Source of the DNA: JABFRJ01 sp031409695
GTDB taxonomy: Bacteria > Pseudomonadota > Alphaproteobacteria > Rhizobiales > Hyphomicrobiaceae
Length of the DNA stretch: 18,440 nt
Direction: 5' to 3'
Assembly (NCBI GenBank): GCA_031409695.1
Contig: JANNXS010000252.1
Span: 1-18,440 of the forward strand
Shown: in pieces, positions 1 through 6,187 of the stretch
Layout: each line of letters opens with the position of its first letter
How positions within the stretch are numbered: the first letter of the stretch is position 1
Program-made: the position numbers and the translations under genes
Notes under the pieces: generated by a model
Seen by the model: only the letters and a program-made list of their open reading frames with translations
Database searches by the model: none
Told to the model about the DNA's origin: nothing

Positions 1-48
1 CGCAACGCCGCTGCCCGCGAGATCGCGCTCGCCCTCGGCGTGCCCCCC

Positions 49-74
49 CCGAGCGCGAAGGCGCTCATCTGGCC
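49..74. repeat. Small palindrome-containing insertion inside the portal gene
   Basis: About 26 bases separate the portal motifs GVPP and MLLAIPG, which are normally adjacent in this family. They hold a perfect 6-bp inverted repeat, GAGCGC (51-56) and GCGCTC (61-66), around the loop GAAG, directly after a run of eight C. The length is not a multiple of three, so it shifts the frame. It may be a mobile palindromic element or, less likely, an in-frame 27-base insertion with one missing C. Confidence 0.45.
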
Positions 75-236
75 ATGCTGCTCGCCATCCCTGGAGACAA
101 TACGTATTCGAACTATCAGGAAGCCACCCGCGCCTTCTGGCACCAGACCGTTCTGCCCCTCGCCACGCGTATTTCATCCGCCCTCAGCCAATGGCTCGCA
201 GCCCCCCACGGCCTCACGCTTAAATTCGACCTCGAC

Positions 237-268
237 CAGAGCCTGCCCCGGCGTAGGCCGGGGTCGAC
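237..268. repeat. REP-like GC-rich palindromic element in the portal 3' end
   Basis: The core is CCCCGGC (246-252), loop GTAG (253-256), GCCGGGG (257-263), a perfect 7-bp stem. The pentamer TCGAC occurs at 232-236 and again at 264-268, which could be a target duplication. Read on the minus strand the element encodes VDPGLRRGR, a peptide often produced by dispersed intergenic palindromes in alphaproteobacterial genomes. Copy number cannot be seen from this window. Confidence 0.6.
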
Positions 269-296
269 GCGCTCACCCCCGAAAACATGACCCGCC

Positions 297-947
297 ATGC
301 CCAACCTCGGTACCCCCCTGGAAATCAAATCCGTATCCGCCGACGGTACTTTCGAAGGCTACGCCTCCCTTTTCAACCGCGAGGACATGGGCCGCGATGT
401 GATCCTGCCCGGCGCATTCACCGAGAGCCTCAAAAAGCGCTCAGCCAACGGCATAAAACTGCTCTACCAGCATGATCCCGCCGAGCCCATCGGCGTCTGG
501 GAGCACATCAGGGAAGACGCCAAAGGCCTCTACGCCCGTGGTCGTCTGTTGCTTTCCGTCTCGCGCGCACGCGAAGTCCACGCACTTCTCGAAGCCGGCG
601 CTCTCGATGGACTTTCAATCGGTTTTAAGGCCATTTCGGCACGTCGCGAGGCCAAAACCAGCATTCGCCGAATCTCTAAGGTTGACCTCTGGGAAATCTC
701 CGTCGTGACCTTTCCCATGATGCCTGAGGCGCGCATTACCTCGCTTGGAAAACGTCTCGCCGCGCCCTATGCCCGCAGCGCGCGTGAGTTCGAACGTTGG
801 CTGACGACCGACGGCCACTTCACCCAAAACGAAGCCCGCGCTTTCTTGAGCCACGGCCTGCGTGGCCTGCATGCGCTCAGCGCCGCCAATGGCACCACAC
901 GTCTCTCAACCGCCATCCGTGCCGCAACGCGCGCCATGCGCGACTGA
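297..947 (+). CDS. HK97 family prohead protease (GTA g4)
   Basis: This 216-residue protease of peptidase family S78/U35 cleaves the scaffold (delta) domain from the capsid protein during head maturation. The N-terminal SADGTFEGYASLFN, the RDVILPGAF segment, the catalytic His in LLYQHDP (H59), the catalytic Ser in DGLSIGF (S107) and the closing LWEISVVTFPMMPEARI block are all typical and in order. Length is normal for GTA g4 proteins. The ATG at 297 gives the expected N-terminus but has no visible Shine-Dalgarno sequence. It sits 6 bases after the frame-3 portal stop and 92 bases before the capsid gene, its substrate. Unlike the portal gene it is intact. The C-terminal 60 or so residues are a less conserved extension rich in Arg and Ala. 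Confidence 0.93.
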   Translation: MPNLGTPLEIKSVSADGTFEGYASLFNREDMGRDVILPGAFTESLKKRSANGIKLLYQHDPAEPIGVWEHIREDAKGLYARGRLLLSVSRAREVHALLEAGALDGLSIGFKAISARREAKTSIRRISKVDLWEISVVTFPMMPEARITSLGKRLAAPYARSAREFERWLTTDGHFTQNEARAFLSHGLRGLHALSAANGTTRLSTAIRAATRAMRD

Positions 948-1039
948 GTGCCGAATTGCGAAATACGCTGCGCGTGTTGGCATCTCAATGCACGCGGCGC
1001 CTCGTACCTCTTCCCGTCCCACCCTCACACACGCAGAAC

Positions 1040-2227
1040 ATGACCGACCTCACCACTGACTTCCAAGACTTCACACGTGCCTTTGAGGCATACAAAGACA
1101 CCAACGATCAGCGTCTCGCTGACATGGAGCGCCGCGGCGCAGATCCGTTGACGGACGAAAAACTCGCCCGTATTGATCGCACCCTCGACGATCTCTCCAT
1201 CAAGATGCAACGTCCGCATCTGACATCCGCGTTTGCGCCACTCGCCGCGCCTGAAACACGCGCCCACAAGGCAGCCTTCGATGGCTACGTCCGGAAAGGC
1301 GACGCGGCTCAGTTGTCGGCCATCGAAACCAAGGCGCTGAGTGCCAACTCAAATCCTGATGGCGGCTACACCATTCCGGCCGAAATCGAGGCCCGCGTGA
1401 ATGCAAGCCTCAAGTCCATTTCGCCTATCCGCTCGATCGCTGGCATTCGCCAGGTCTCATCAACCGTCTACAAAAAGCCCTTCGCCACGAACGGCTTTGC
1501 AACCGGCTGGGTTGGTGAAACCGCAACCCGTCCGGAGACGTCTTCGCCAACGCTGGTATCGCTCGATTTTCCGACTATGGAACTCTACGCGATGCCAGCC
1601 GCCTCGCCACAGCTCCTCGACGATTCAGCCGTCGATATCGAGCAGTGGATTGCCGACGAAGTGAACATGGTATTCGCCCAACAAGAGGGCACCGCCTTTG
1701 TCAACGGGGATGGCATCAACAAGCCAAAAGGCTTCCTCGCCTACACCAAAGTCGATAACGCCACTTGGAGCCACGGCAACGTCGGGTTCATCAAAACGGG
1801 CGTCGCCGGTGCGTTTCCGGCAACGAACGCCAGCGATAAACTGATCGACCTCGCCTACGCCGTCAGTGCTGGTTATCGCGCCAACGGCACCTTCGTCATG
1901 AACCGCACCACGCAATCGGCCGTGCGCAAACTGAAAGACGGCCAGGGCGCATATCTCTGGCAGCCTTCCGGACAGCCGGGTGTCCCCTCAACGCTGATGG
2001 GCTTCCCAGTTGTTGAAGCTGAGGACATGCCGGATATCGCAGCCGACAGTCACGCGATCGCCTTTGGCGATTTCAGGCGCGGTTATCTGATTGTTGATCG
2101 CGTCGGCATTCGCGTGCTGCGTGATCCGTATTCCGCAAAACCCTACGTCCTGTTCTACACAACCAAGCGCGTCGGCGGCGGTATTCAGGACTTCGCGGCT
2201 CTCAAATTGCTGAAATTCAGCGTCTAA
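1040..2227 (+). CDS. HK97-fold major capsid protein (GTA g5)
   Basis: This is the major capsid protein of the phage/GTA head, 395 residues from the ATG at 1040. Residues 1 to about 60 are charged and probably coiled coil, as expected for the delta scaffold domain that the upstream protease removes. The mature part starts near residue 100, with SANSNPDGGYTIPAEIE typical of HK97-fold capsids, followed by the WVGETATRPET loop, the ELYAMPAASPQLLDDS spine segment, FVNGDGINKPKGFL, and RVGGGIQDFAALKLLKFS at the end. The reading frame is open back to 797, but that stretch overlaps the protease gene in another frame and has no capsid features, so the later ATG is chosen. No clear ribosome binding site precedes it. 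It is followed by a repeat-rich spacer that may tune expression. Confidence 0.95.
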   Translation: MTDLTTDFQDFTRAFEAYKDTNDQRLADMERRGADPLTDEKLARIDRTLDDLSIKMQRPHLTSAFAPLAAPETRAHKAAFDGYVRKGDAAQLSAIETKALSANSNPDGGYTIPAEIEARVNASLKSISPIRSIAGIRQVSSTVYKKPFATNGFATGWVGETATRPETSSPTLVSLDFPTMELYAMPAASPQLLDDSAVDIEQWIADEVNMVFAQQEGTAFVNGDGINKPKGFLAYTKVDNATWSHGNVGFIKTGVAGAFPATNASDKLIDLAYAVSAGYRANGTFVMNRTTQSAVRKLKDGQGAYLWQPSGQPGVPSTLMGFPVVEAEDMPDIAADSHAIAFGDFRRGYLIVDRVGIRVLRDPYSAKPYVLFYTTKRVGGGIQDFAALKLLKFSV

Positions 2228-2239
2228 AACTAACAAAAA

Positions 2240-2316
2240 CGGGCACGAGGCTGACCGCGGTCGGTGGTTCCACGCCGCCTGTGTCTCGTGCCCGTGACGT
2301 GTCTCGTGCCCGCCTC
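2240..2316. repeat. Inverted and direct repeat cluster between capsid and connector genes
   Basis: CGGGCACGAG at 2240-2249 is complementary to CTCGTGCCCG at 2285-2294 and again at 2303-2312. The downstream arm is therefore present twice, as an 18-base tandem repeat (2281-2298 and 2299-2316, sharing GTGTCTCGTGCCCG). A 10-bp palindrome GACCGCGGTC (2253-2262) lies between the arms. The first arm can pair with either downstream copy, giving two alternative hairpins. There is no T-tract on the + strand, so it is not a standard intrinsic terminator; it could be a REP-like element, a processing or stability hairpin behind the capsid mRNA, or a weak attenuator. Confidence 0.7.
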
Positions 2317-2333
2317 GAGTTACCTGGACAGCT

Positions 2334-2897
2334 ATGCCCCTTATCCAAACGACGCCGCCTGCGCTCGAACCCGTGACGCTTGGCGAGGCAAAAGCACATC
2401 TGCGCATCGATACAACAACGGAGGATCTGCTGATTGCCGCACTCATCACAACTGCGCGTCAGCACATCGAACAGACGCTCTCGATGGCCCTCATCAATCA
2501 GTCTTGGTCGCTATTTCTTGATCGTTGGCCAGACATCCCGCACGCAATCAAACTGCCGTTGTCTCCCGTTAGCCAACTGACCGCCGTTCGGCTGTATGGG
2601 CCAGACGACACGCCGATGGTACTTGACCCTGCTAATCTTCAATTTGATCCCGGCCCGCCCGCGCGTGTCGCGGAGCGCAACGCGACAGCGTCGCTCGCGG
2701 CAGTGCGCCCGCTGGCGGCCATCGAAGTCGCCTTCGTTGCCGGCTTCGGTGCGCAACCGAATAGCGTGCCTCAACCTATCCGACAGGCACTTCTTCAAAT
2801 GGTCGCGCACCTGCACGCAAATCGCGAGAGCTGCGATTTCGCGCTGATACCAGACATCGCGATGTTGCTCGCACCCTGGCGTCAGCCACGTTTGTAA
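2334..2897 (+). CDS. Head-tail connector protein (GTA g6; phage gp6/phiE125 gp8-like)
   Basis: This 187-residue protein matches the head-tail connector family that forms a ring beneath the portal. The N-terminal part, EPVTLGEAKAHLRID followed by EDLLIAALITTARQHIEQ, is the family's signature, a helical segment that binds the portal clip. The middle (WPDIPHAIKLPLSPV, then VRLYGPDDT and LDPANLQFD) and the closing AFVAGFGAQPNSVPQPIRQALLQMVAHLH are also conserved. Start at the ATG 2334, with only a weak GGA upstream. The length is normal. It follows the capsid gene after a repeat-rich 106-base spacer and precedes the adaptor gene by 10 bases, consistent with translation from one mRNA. Confidence 0.88.
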   Translation: MPLIQTTPPALEPVTLGEAKAHLRIDTTTEDLLIAALITTARQHIEQTLSMALINQSWSLFLDRWPDIPHAIKLPLSPVSQLTAVRLYGPDDTPMVLDPANLQFDPGPPARVAERNATASLAAVRPLAAIEVAFVAGFGAQPNSVPQPIRQALLQMVAHLHANRESCDFALIPDIAMLLAPWRQPRL

Positions 2898-2907
2898 TGA
2901 GGCGCCG

Positions 2908-3249
2908 ATGACCCGAAAACCTAAACAGCTATCCATCGGCATGTTCGATCGTCGCTTGGTGCTGGAGTATGCAGACCGCACAGCCGACGGCGCCGGAGGT
3001 TTCACGACCACATGGCTCGCTATCGGCGATCTCTGGGCGTTTGTCGAAACGCGCTCGGGGTCGGAGACCCTCGACACTGGCGGCGTCAAGAGCCGCCTTG
3101 TTCACGACATCACAGTTAGGAGCCGGACCGACATCGTCCCCTCACGCCGCTTCCGCGAAGGCTCACGGGTTTTCGAGATCCAGACGGTGCAGCCAGTCGG
3201 ACCCAGCCGCGCACGTCTGCTGTGTCGCTGCGAAGAGCGAAATCTCTGA
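2908..3249 (+). CDS. Head-tail adaptor / head closure protein (GTA g7)
   Basis: This 113-residue protein belongs to the SPP1 gp16-like head-tail adaptor (head closure) family, which sits between connector and tail terminator. Visible signatures are FDRRLVLEYADRTADGAGGF at the start, the Trp in LWAFVETRSGSETLDTG, the central HDITVRSRTDIVPSRRFREG and a C-terminal strand ending LLCRCEERNL. The N-terminal dozen residues before MFDRRL are an extension, and a start at the Met of 2941 is possible, but the ATG at 2908 has GAGG five bases upstream, one of the few reasonable ribosome binding sites in the cluster. The gene starts 10 bases after g6 ends. Confidence 0.85.
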   Translation: MTRKPKQLSIGMFDRRLVLEYADRTADGAGGFTTTWLAIGDLWAFVETRSGSETLDTGGVKSRLVHDITVRSRTDIVPSRRFREGSRVFEIQTVQPVGPSRARLLCRCEERNL

Positions 3250-3260
3250 TCCTGTCCCCC

Positions 3261-3287
3261 TTGAAACAGCGGTGCCGTCAGTTTCAA
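3261..3287. repeat. Intergenic inverted repeat between g7 and g8
   Basis: TTGAAAC (3261-3267) and GTTTCAA (3281-3287) form a perfect 7-bp inverted repeat around a 13-base loop that itself contains CGGTGCCG. It lies in the 91-base g7-g8 spacer. There is no T-run, so a terminator is unlikely; an operator or an RNA hairpin is possible. Function is unknown. Confidence 0.4.
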
Positions 3288-3340
3288 CTTACACCAGTCT
3301 CTCAAAACGTTAACACCGCCCCAGCGCATTGAGCCTTTCC

Positions 3341-3748
3341 ATGCCCTCCTCCGCTCACGCCCTTCAGCAATCGATCTTCTCAACCCTCGGCGCCGAACCG
3401 TCGATCGTCGCGTTGCTCGGCGAACCGCGCATTTATGATCAGGTTCCACAGCCCGCCGCGTACCCCTACGTGTCCTTTGGCCAGAGCATCATCCGCGACG
3501 CCAGCACGAGCACGGACTTAAGCGACGAGCATATGCTGACGTTGCACATCTGGTCGCGCGCGGAAGGTCGCAAGGAAACGCACGAACTGATCGATGCCGT
3601 GCGTTCCGCATTGCACGATCGGCCGCTCACGCTCGTTGGCCATCGACTTATCAATCTTCGCCACGAGTTCTCCGAAGCACGCCGCGAACCTGACGGCGAC
3701 ACGATCCACGGCCTAGTTCGCCTGCGTGCCGTCACCGAACCACTCTGA
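3341..3748 (+). CDS. DUF3168 tail completion/terminator protein (GTA g8)
   Basis: This 135-residue protein matches DUF3168, the tail terminator family that caps the tail tube where it joins the head. The N-terminal LQQSIFSTLGAEPSIVALLG, the core IYDQVPQPAAYPYVSFGQS, the strand LTLHIWSRAEGRKETHELID and VRSALHDRPLTL are the family's conserved run in the right order. The frame is open to a TTG at 3329, but the ATG at 3341 gives the normal N-terminus and is preferred; neither has a convincing Shine-Dalgarno. It lies between the adaptor and the major tail protein as in RcGTA. Confidence 0.88.
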   Translation: MPSSAHALQQSIFSTLGAEPSIVALLGEPRIYDQVPQPAAYPYVSFGQSIIRDASTSTDLSDEHMLTLHIWSRAEGRKETHELIDAVRSALHDRPLTLVGHRLINLRHEFSEARREPDGDTIHGLVRLRAVTEPL

Positions 3749-3805
3749 GCGCCAACAAGCGCCGTCGCACCATCCAGATTCCTCATCAACTCACCCAGCA
3801 AAGAC

Positions 3806-4219
3806 ATGGCCGCCCAAAAAGCCAAAGACCTCCTCCTCAAGCTCGATGAAACCGGCACCAGCGTCTTTCGGACGGTTGCCGGACTGCGCTCCCGTTCCAT
3901 CTCCATAAACGCCGATGCAGTCGACGTAACGCACGCCGAATCTGTCGGCCAATGGCGTGAATTGCTTGCCGGTGCTGGCATCAAACAAGCCCGCGTTACC
4001 GGCTCCGGCATATTTAAAGATGCCGCCTCGGACGCTCTCGTGCGCCAATATCTGTTCGACGGGACGATCCGCAGTTGGCAGATCGCGGTTCCAGACTTCG
4101 GCACGATCACGGGCCCATTTCAGATCACGTCGCTCGAATTTGCGGGCCGTCACGACGGCGAGCTGACATTCGATCTTGCGCTTGCGTCGGCGGGCGAGCT
4201 CATCTTCGCAGCCCTATGA
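3806..4219 (+). CDS. Phage major tail protein, TP901-1 family (GTA g9)
   Basis: This 137-residue protein polymerises as the tail tube. It begins MAAQKAKDLLLKLDETG, then the typical VAGLRSRSISINADAVDVT and SVGQWRELL segments, and GIFKDAASDALVRQYLFDG, ending with a strand-rich part (WQIAVPDFGTITGPFQITS, then GRHDGELTFDLALASAGELIF). All are characteristic of the TP901-1 type major tail proteins in GTA clusters. Length is normal. The ATG at 3806 lacks a visible ribosome binding site even though tail tube protein must be made in many copies, so translation initiation here may rely on other features. Confidence 0.93.
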   Translation: MAAQKAKDLLLKLDETGTSVFRTVAGLRSRSISINADAVDVTHAESVGQWRELLAGAGIKQARVTGSGIFKDAASDALVRQYLFDGTIRSWQIAVPDFGTITGPFQITSLEFAGRHDGELTFDLALASAGELIFAAL

Positions 4220-4257
4220 CCGGATGACTTCGGCCTGCGCCATTTTTACGGAACTCC

Positions 4258-4704
4258 ATGCCAAATATTCATCGCGGTGAAGTCGAGGCTCTTCTCGACG
4301 ACGAGCCGCAGACACTTGTTCTCACCCTCGGCGCGCTGGCGGAACTGGAAGCTGCCTTCGGCGCAACCGACATGCTCGCACTGGCCGAACGTTTTCAAAG
4401 CGGCCGGATCTCGGCGCTCGATGCCACCCGCATCATCGGCGCAGGCTTGCGTGGCGCCGGCAGAACAATTGCCGACAACGACGTCGCTCGAATGCGCACA
4501 AACGATGGCGCCGCTGGCTTCGTTGCAATCGTGGCAAGGCTGCTCGCCGCAACATTTGGTGGTCCGGCCGGCGCCCTGGTTGGTGATGCCATAACGTCGG
4601 CGATCACGTCAGTCGAGAAATCTGCCGACACATCTGACATCGCGTCTGACGCGCGACGCGCTTCAGCGGAGGAGCCCCCGCTCCCTTTCCCTGGGCCGAG
4701 GTGA
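4258..4704 (+). CDS. Gene transfer agent family protein GTA g10
   Basis: This 148-residue protein belongs to the GTA gp10 family (gene transfer agent family protein), which occupies the tail assembly chaperone position before the tape measure gene. N-terminal RGEVEALLDDEPQTLVLTLG, ALAELEAAFGATDML and the helical ALAERFQSGRISALDATRI with IIGAGLRGAG are recognisable. The C-terminal 40 residues are low-complexity, rich in Ala, Ser and Asp. The start is the ATG at 4258, preceded by ACGGAACTCC, a motif repeated before g11. Its stop codon overlaps the next start as TGATG, so the two are probably translationally coupled, as is common for tail chaperone pairs. I saw no evidence for a programmed frameshift. 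Confidence 0.88.
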   Translation: MPNIHRGEVEALLDDEPQTLVLTLGALAELEAAFGATDMLALAERFQSGRISALDATRIIGAGLRGAGRTIADNDVARMRTNDGAAGFVAIVARLLAATFGGPAGALVGDAITSAITSVEKSADTSDIASDARRASAEEPPLPFPGPR

Positions 4705-4892
4705 TGATCGCTGGCCTGGGTCACCTCGGCCTCCCTCCGCGTGACTTCTGGTCCATGACGCTGCGCGAACTCGACGCGGCATTGCGGGGACACTTTGGCC
4801 TAACAGCCCCAATGAAGCCCTTCACGCGCGGGGCGTTCGGGGCGCTGATGCGACAATTTCCCGACGGAACTCCCCATGATCAACACCCCTGA
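4704..4892 (+). CDS. Small phage tail assembly chaperone (GTA g10.1, DUF2376-like)
   Basis: This 62-residue protein matches the small tail assembly chaperone found between g10 and g11 in RcGTA-like clusters. LGLPPRDFWSMTLRELDAALRG is the family's signature: a small helical protein with the conserved Pro-x-x-FW and Met-Thr-x-x-Glu-Leu. The ATG at 4704 shares its first base with the g10 stop; a GTG at 4701 would add one residue but the TGATG overlap is the more usual arrangement. The 3' end overlaps the tape measure start by 17 bases, completing a tightly coupled g10-g10.1-g11 unit. Confidence 0.85.
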   Translation: MIAGLGHLGLPPRDFWSMTLRELDAALRGHFGLTAPMKPFTRGAFGALMRQFPDGTPHDQHP

Positions 4893-5457
4893 CGCGCAAG
4901 CGCCGCAGAACATTGCAGACCTCTCGCGGGGTCTCACGGACGCATCACAAAACGCAGCGCTCCTTGGCAAGACCCTGACGCAGGCCTTCGATAGCCTTCT
5001 TGTCAAAGGCAAGGGGCTTTCCGAAACATTCAACACCCTCGCAATTTCGCTGTCCCAGGCCATGCTCAAGGCAGCGTTCGAGCCGCTGCAACAGAGCATT
5101 GGCAGCTCGGTCATGTCTCTTTTCGGCGGCGGCATGCCAATTGCTTTTGCCAAAGGTGGTGCGCTGCAGTCGGGAACACCGATCCCTTTTGCGAGCGGCG
5201 GGATCATTTCGAGCCCCATGTCGTTTCCGCTGAGTGGCGGCCGAACGGGGCTCGCGGGCGAACGCGGCGCAGAAGCCATTCTGCCACTGGCCCGAGGTTC
5301 AGATGGCCGCCTCGGGGTCGCATCAGGCGGTGCTACAACATCGTCTCCGATAACAATCAACATTTCAGCGACCGATGTCGAGAGCTTCCGCCGCTCAGAA
5401 TCCCAGGTCGCAGCTCTCCTTGCCCGTGCGGTCTCACTCGGCCAACGCAATCTTTGA
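4876..5457 (+). CDS. Short phage tail tape measure protein (GTA g11)
   Basis: This 193-residue protein sets tail length and is very short for the tape measure family, in line with the short tails of GTA particles. The N-terminal half (IADLSRGLTDASQNAALLG, then TLTQAFDSLLVKGKGLSETF and LAISLSQAMLKAAFEPL) is helical and amphipathic; the second half is Gly/Ser/Pro-rich with FAKGGALQSGTPIPFASGGI and GLAGERGAEAILPLARGSDG, the characteristic GTA g11 C-terminus. It ends with a helix, VAALLARAVSLGQRNL. The ATG at 4876 lies inside the end of g10.1, with ACGGAACTCC before it. The following 84 bases to g12 hold no gene. Confidence 0.9.
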   Translation: MINTPDAQAPQNIADLSRGLTDASQNAALLGKTLTQAFDSLLVKGKGLSETFNTLAISLSQAMLKAAFEPLQQSIGSSVMSLFGGGMPIAFAKGGALQSGTPIPFASGGIISSPMSFPLSGGRTGLAGERGAEAILPLARGSDGRLGVASGGATTSSPITINISATDVESFRRSESQVAALLARAVSLGQRNL

Positions 5458-5541
5458 ATCGCAGATCGTAGCAAGCAATCAGCCAACAACATTGGCGCTT
5501 TGCTCCCGCTGCTCGCGCCCCCCGTAACGGCTAACCGAAAC

Positions 5542-6174
5542 ATGTTCCACGACACTCGATTCCCGATCGCGATTTCCCGCGGTGCCGTTGGCGGCCCAGA
5601 GAGACGTACCGACGTCGTCGTCCTCGGTTCAGGCGCTGAAGAACGCAACTCACGATGGGCTGACAGCCGCCGAAGCTATAACGCCGGCTATGGGGTCAAA
5701 TCACTCGATGACCTTCATGCCATCGTCGCCTTCTTTGAAGAGCGGCGCGGCCGCCTGCATGGTTTTCGCTGGCGCGATCCGCTTGATCACAAATCCTGTG
5801 CGCCAGAACGCACACCAACCGCGCTCGACCAGACGCTCGGTATCGGCACCGGTACGCGCACGCAGTTTGCGCTCGTGAAGGTCTACGGCGCTGCCTTTGC
5901 GCCCTACACCCGCAGCATCACAAAGCCGCTGGCCGGCAGCGTAAGTGTCGCCATCAACGGTATTATCGAGCCCGCCGCCACCCACACAATCGACCACACC
6001 ACAGGTGTCGTCACATTCCTCCCCGGACACGTCCCGCCGTTCGGTCAAGCCATCTCGGCCGGTTTCGAATTCGACGTCCCCGTACGCTTCGACAGCGACA
6101 AGCTTGAGATCAACATGTCTGGCTTTCGCTCCGGTGCGATCCCGTCGATCCCACTTGTTGAAATCCGCGTTTGA
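5542..6174 (+). CDS. DUF2460 / TIGR02217 distal tail protein (GTA g12)
   Basis: This 210-residue protein is the distal tail component that links tube and hub in RcGTA. It shows the family's run: FHDTRFPIAISRGAVGGPER, TDVVVLGSGAEERNSRWADS, RRSYNAGYGVKSLDDLHAIV, FFEERRGRLHGFRWRDPLDH, and the closing VPVRFDSDKLEINMSGFRSG with IPSIPLVEIRV. The frame is open to 5500 but the ATG at 5542 gives the family N-terminus. No ribosome binding site is evident. It is complete and of normal length. The next gene starts 13 bases after its stop. Confidence 0.93.
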   Translation: MFHDTRFPIAISRGAVGGPERRTDVVVLGSGAEERNSRWADSRRSYNAGYGVKSLDDLHAIVAFFEERRGRLHGFRWRDPLDHKSCAPERTPTALDQTLGIGTGTRTQFALVKVYGAAFAPYTRSITKPLAGSVSVAINGIIEPAATHTIDHTTGVVTFLPGHVPPFGQAISAGFEFDVPVRFDSDKLEINMSGFRSGAIPSIPLVEIRV

Positions 6175-6187
6175 TCCGGACACGACC

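Larger units (their letters stand above)
1..290 (+). pseudogene. GTA/HK97-type portal protein (g3), 3' end, frameshifted
   Basis: This is the C-terminal part of a phage/GTA portal protein, the ring at the head vertex through which DNA passes. Frame 1 reads RNAAAREIALALGVPP and frame 3 (from 75) reads MLLAIPGDNTYSNYQEA and then RAFWHQTVLPL; together they form the conserved portal block GVPP-MLL-x-IPGDNTYSNYQEA. The two halves are in different frames, separated by about 26 extra bases (49-74) that contain a C8 run (43-50) and a small palindrome. A second palindromic element at about 237-268 shifts the frame again after residues FDLDQ; the expected continuation DALTPEN lies in frame 2 at about 267-287, and the usual C-terminal tail of some 30 residues is absent before the protease gene begins. 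Either the gene is broken or the C8 run contains a sequencing error. The 5' part lies outside the window. Family identity is confident; the broken state is an inference. Confidence 0.75.

Noticed and set aside
797..1039. 5' extension of the capsid reading frame into the protease gene, suggesting a larger or fused capsid protein.
   Set aside because: The added 81 residues overlap g4 in another frame, have no capsid features, and the ATG at 1040 gives the expected delta-domain N-terminus.
2281..2316. The tandem 18-base repeats were considered as the start of a CRISPR array.
   Set aside because: There are only two copies, without spacers, and no cas genes are present.
4258..4892. A programmed frameshift between g10 and g10.1, as in the G/GT chaperones of many tailed phages.
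   Set aside because: The genes are joined by a TGATG overlap with a proper start for the second gene, and no slippery heptamer is evident near the junction.
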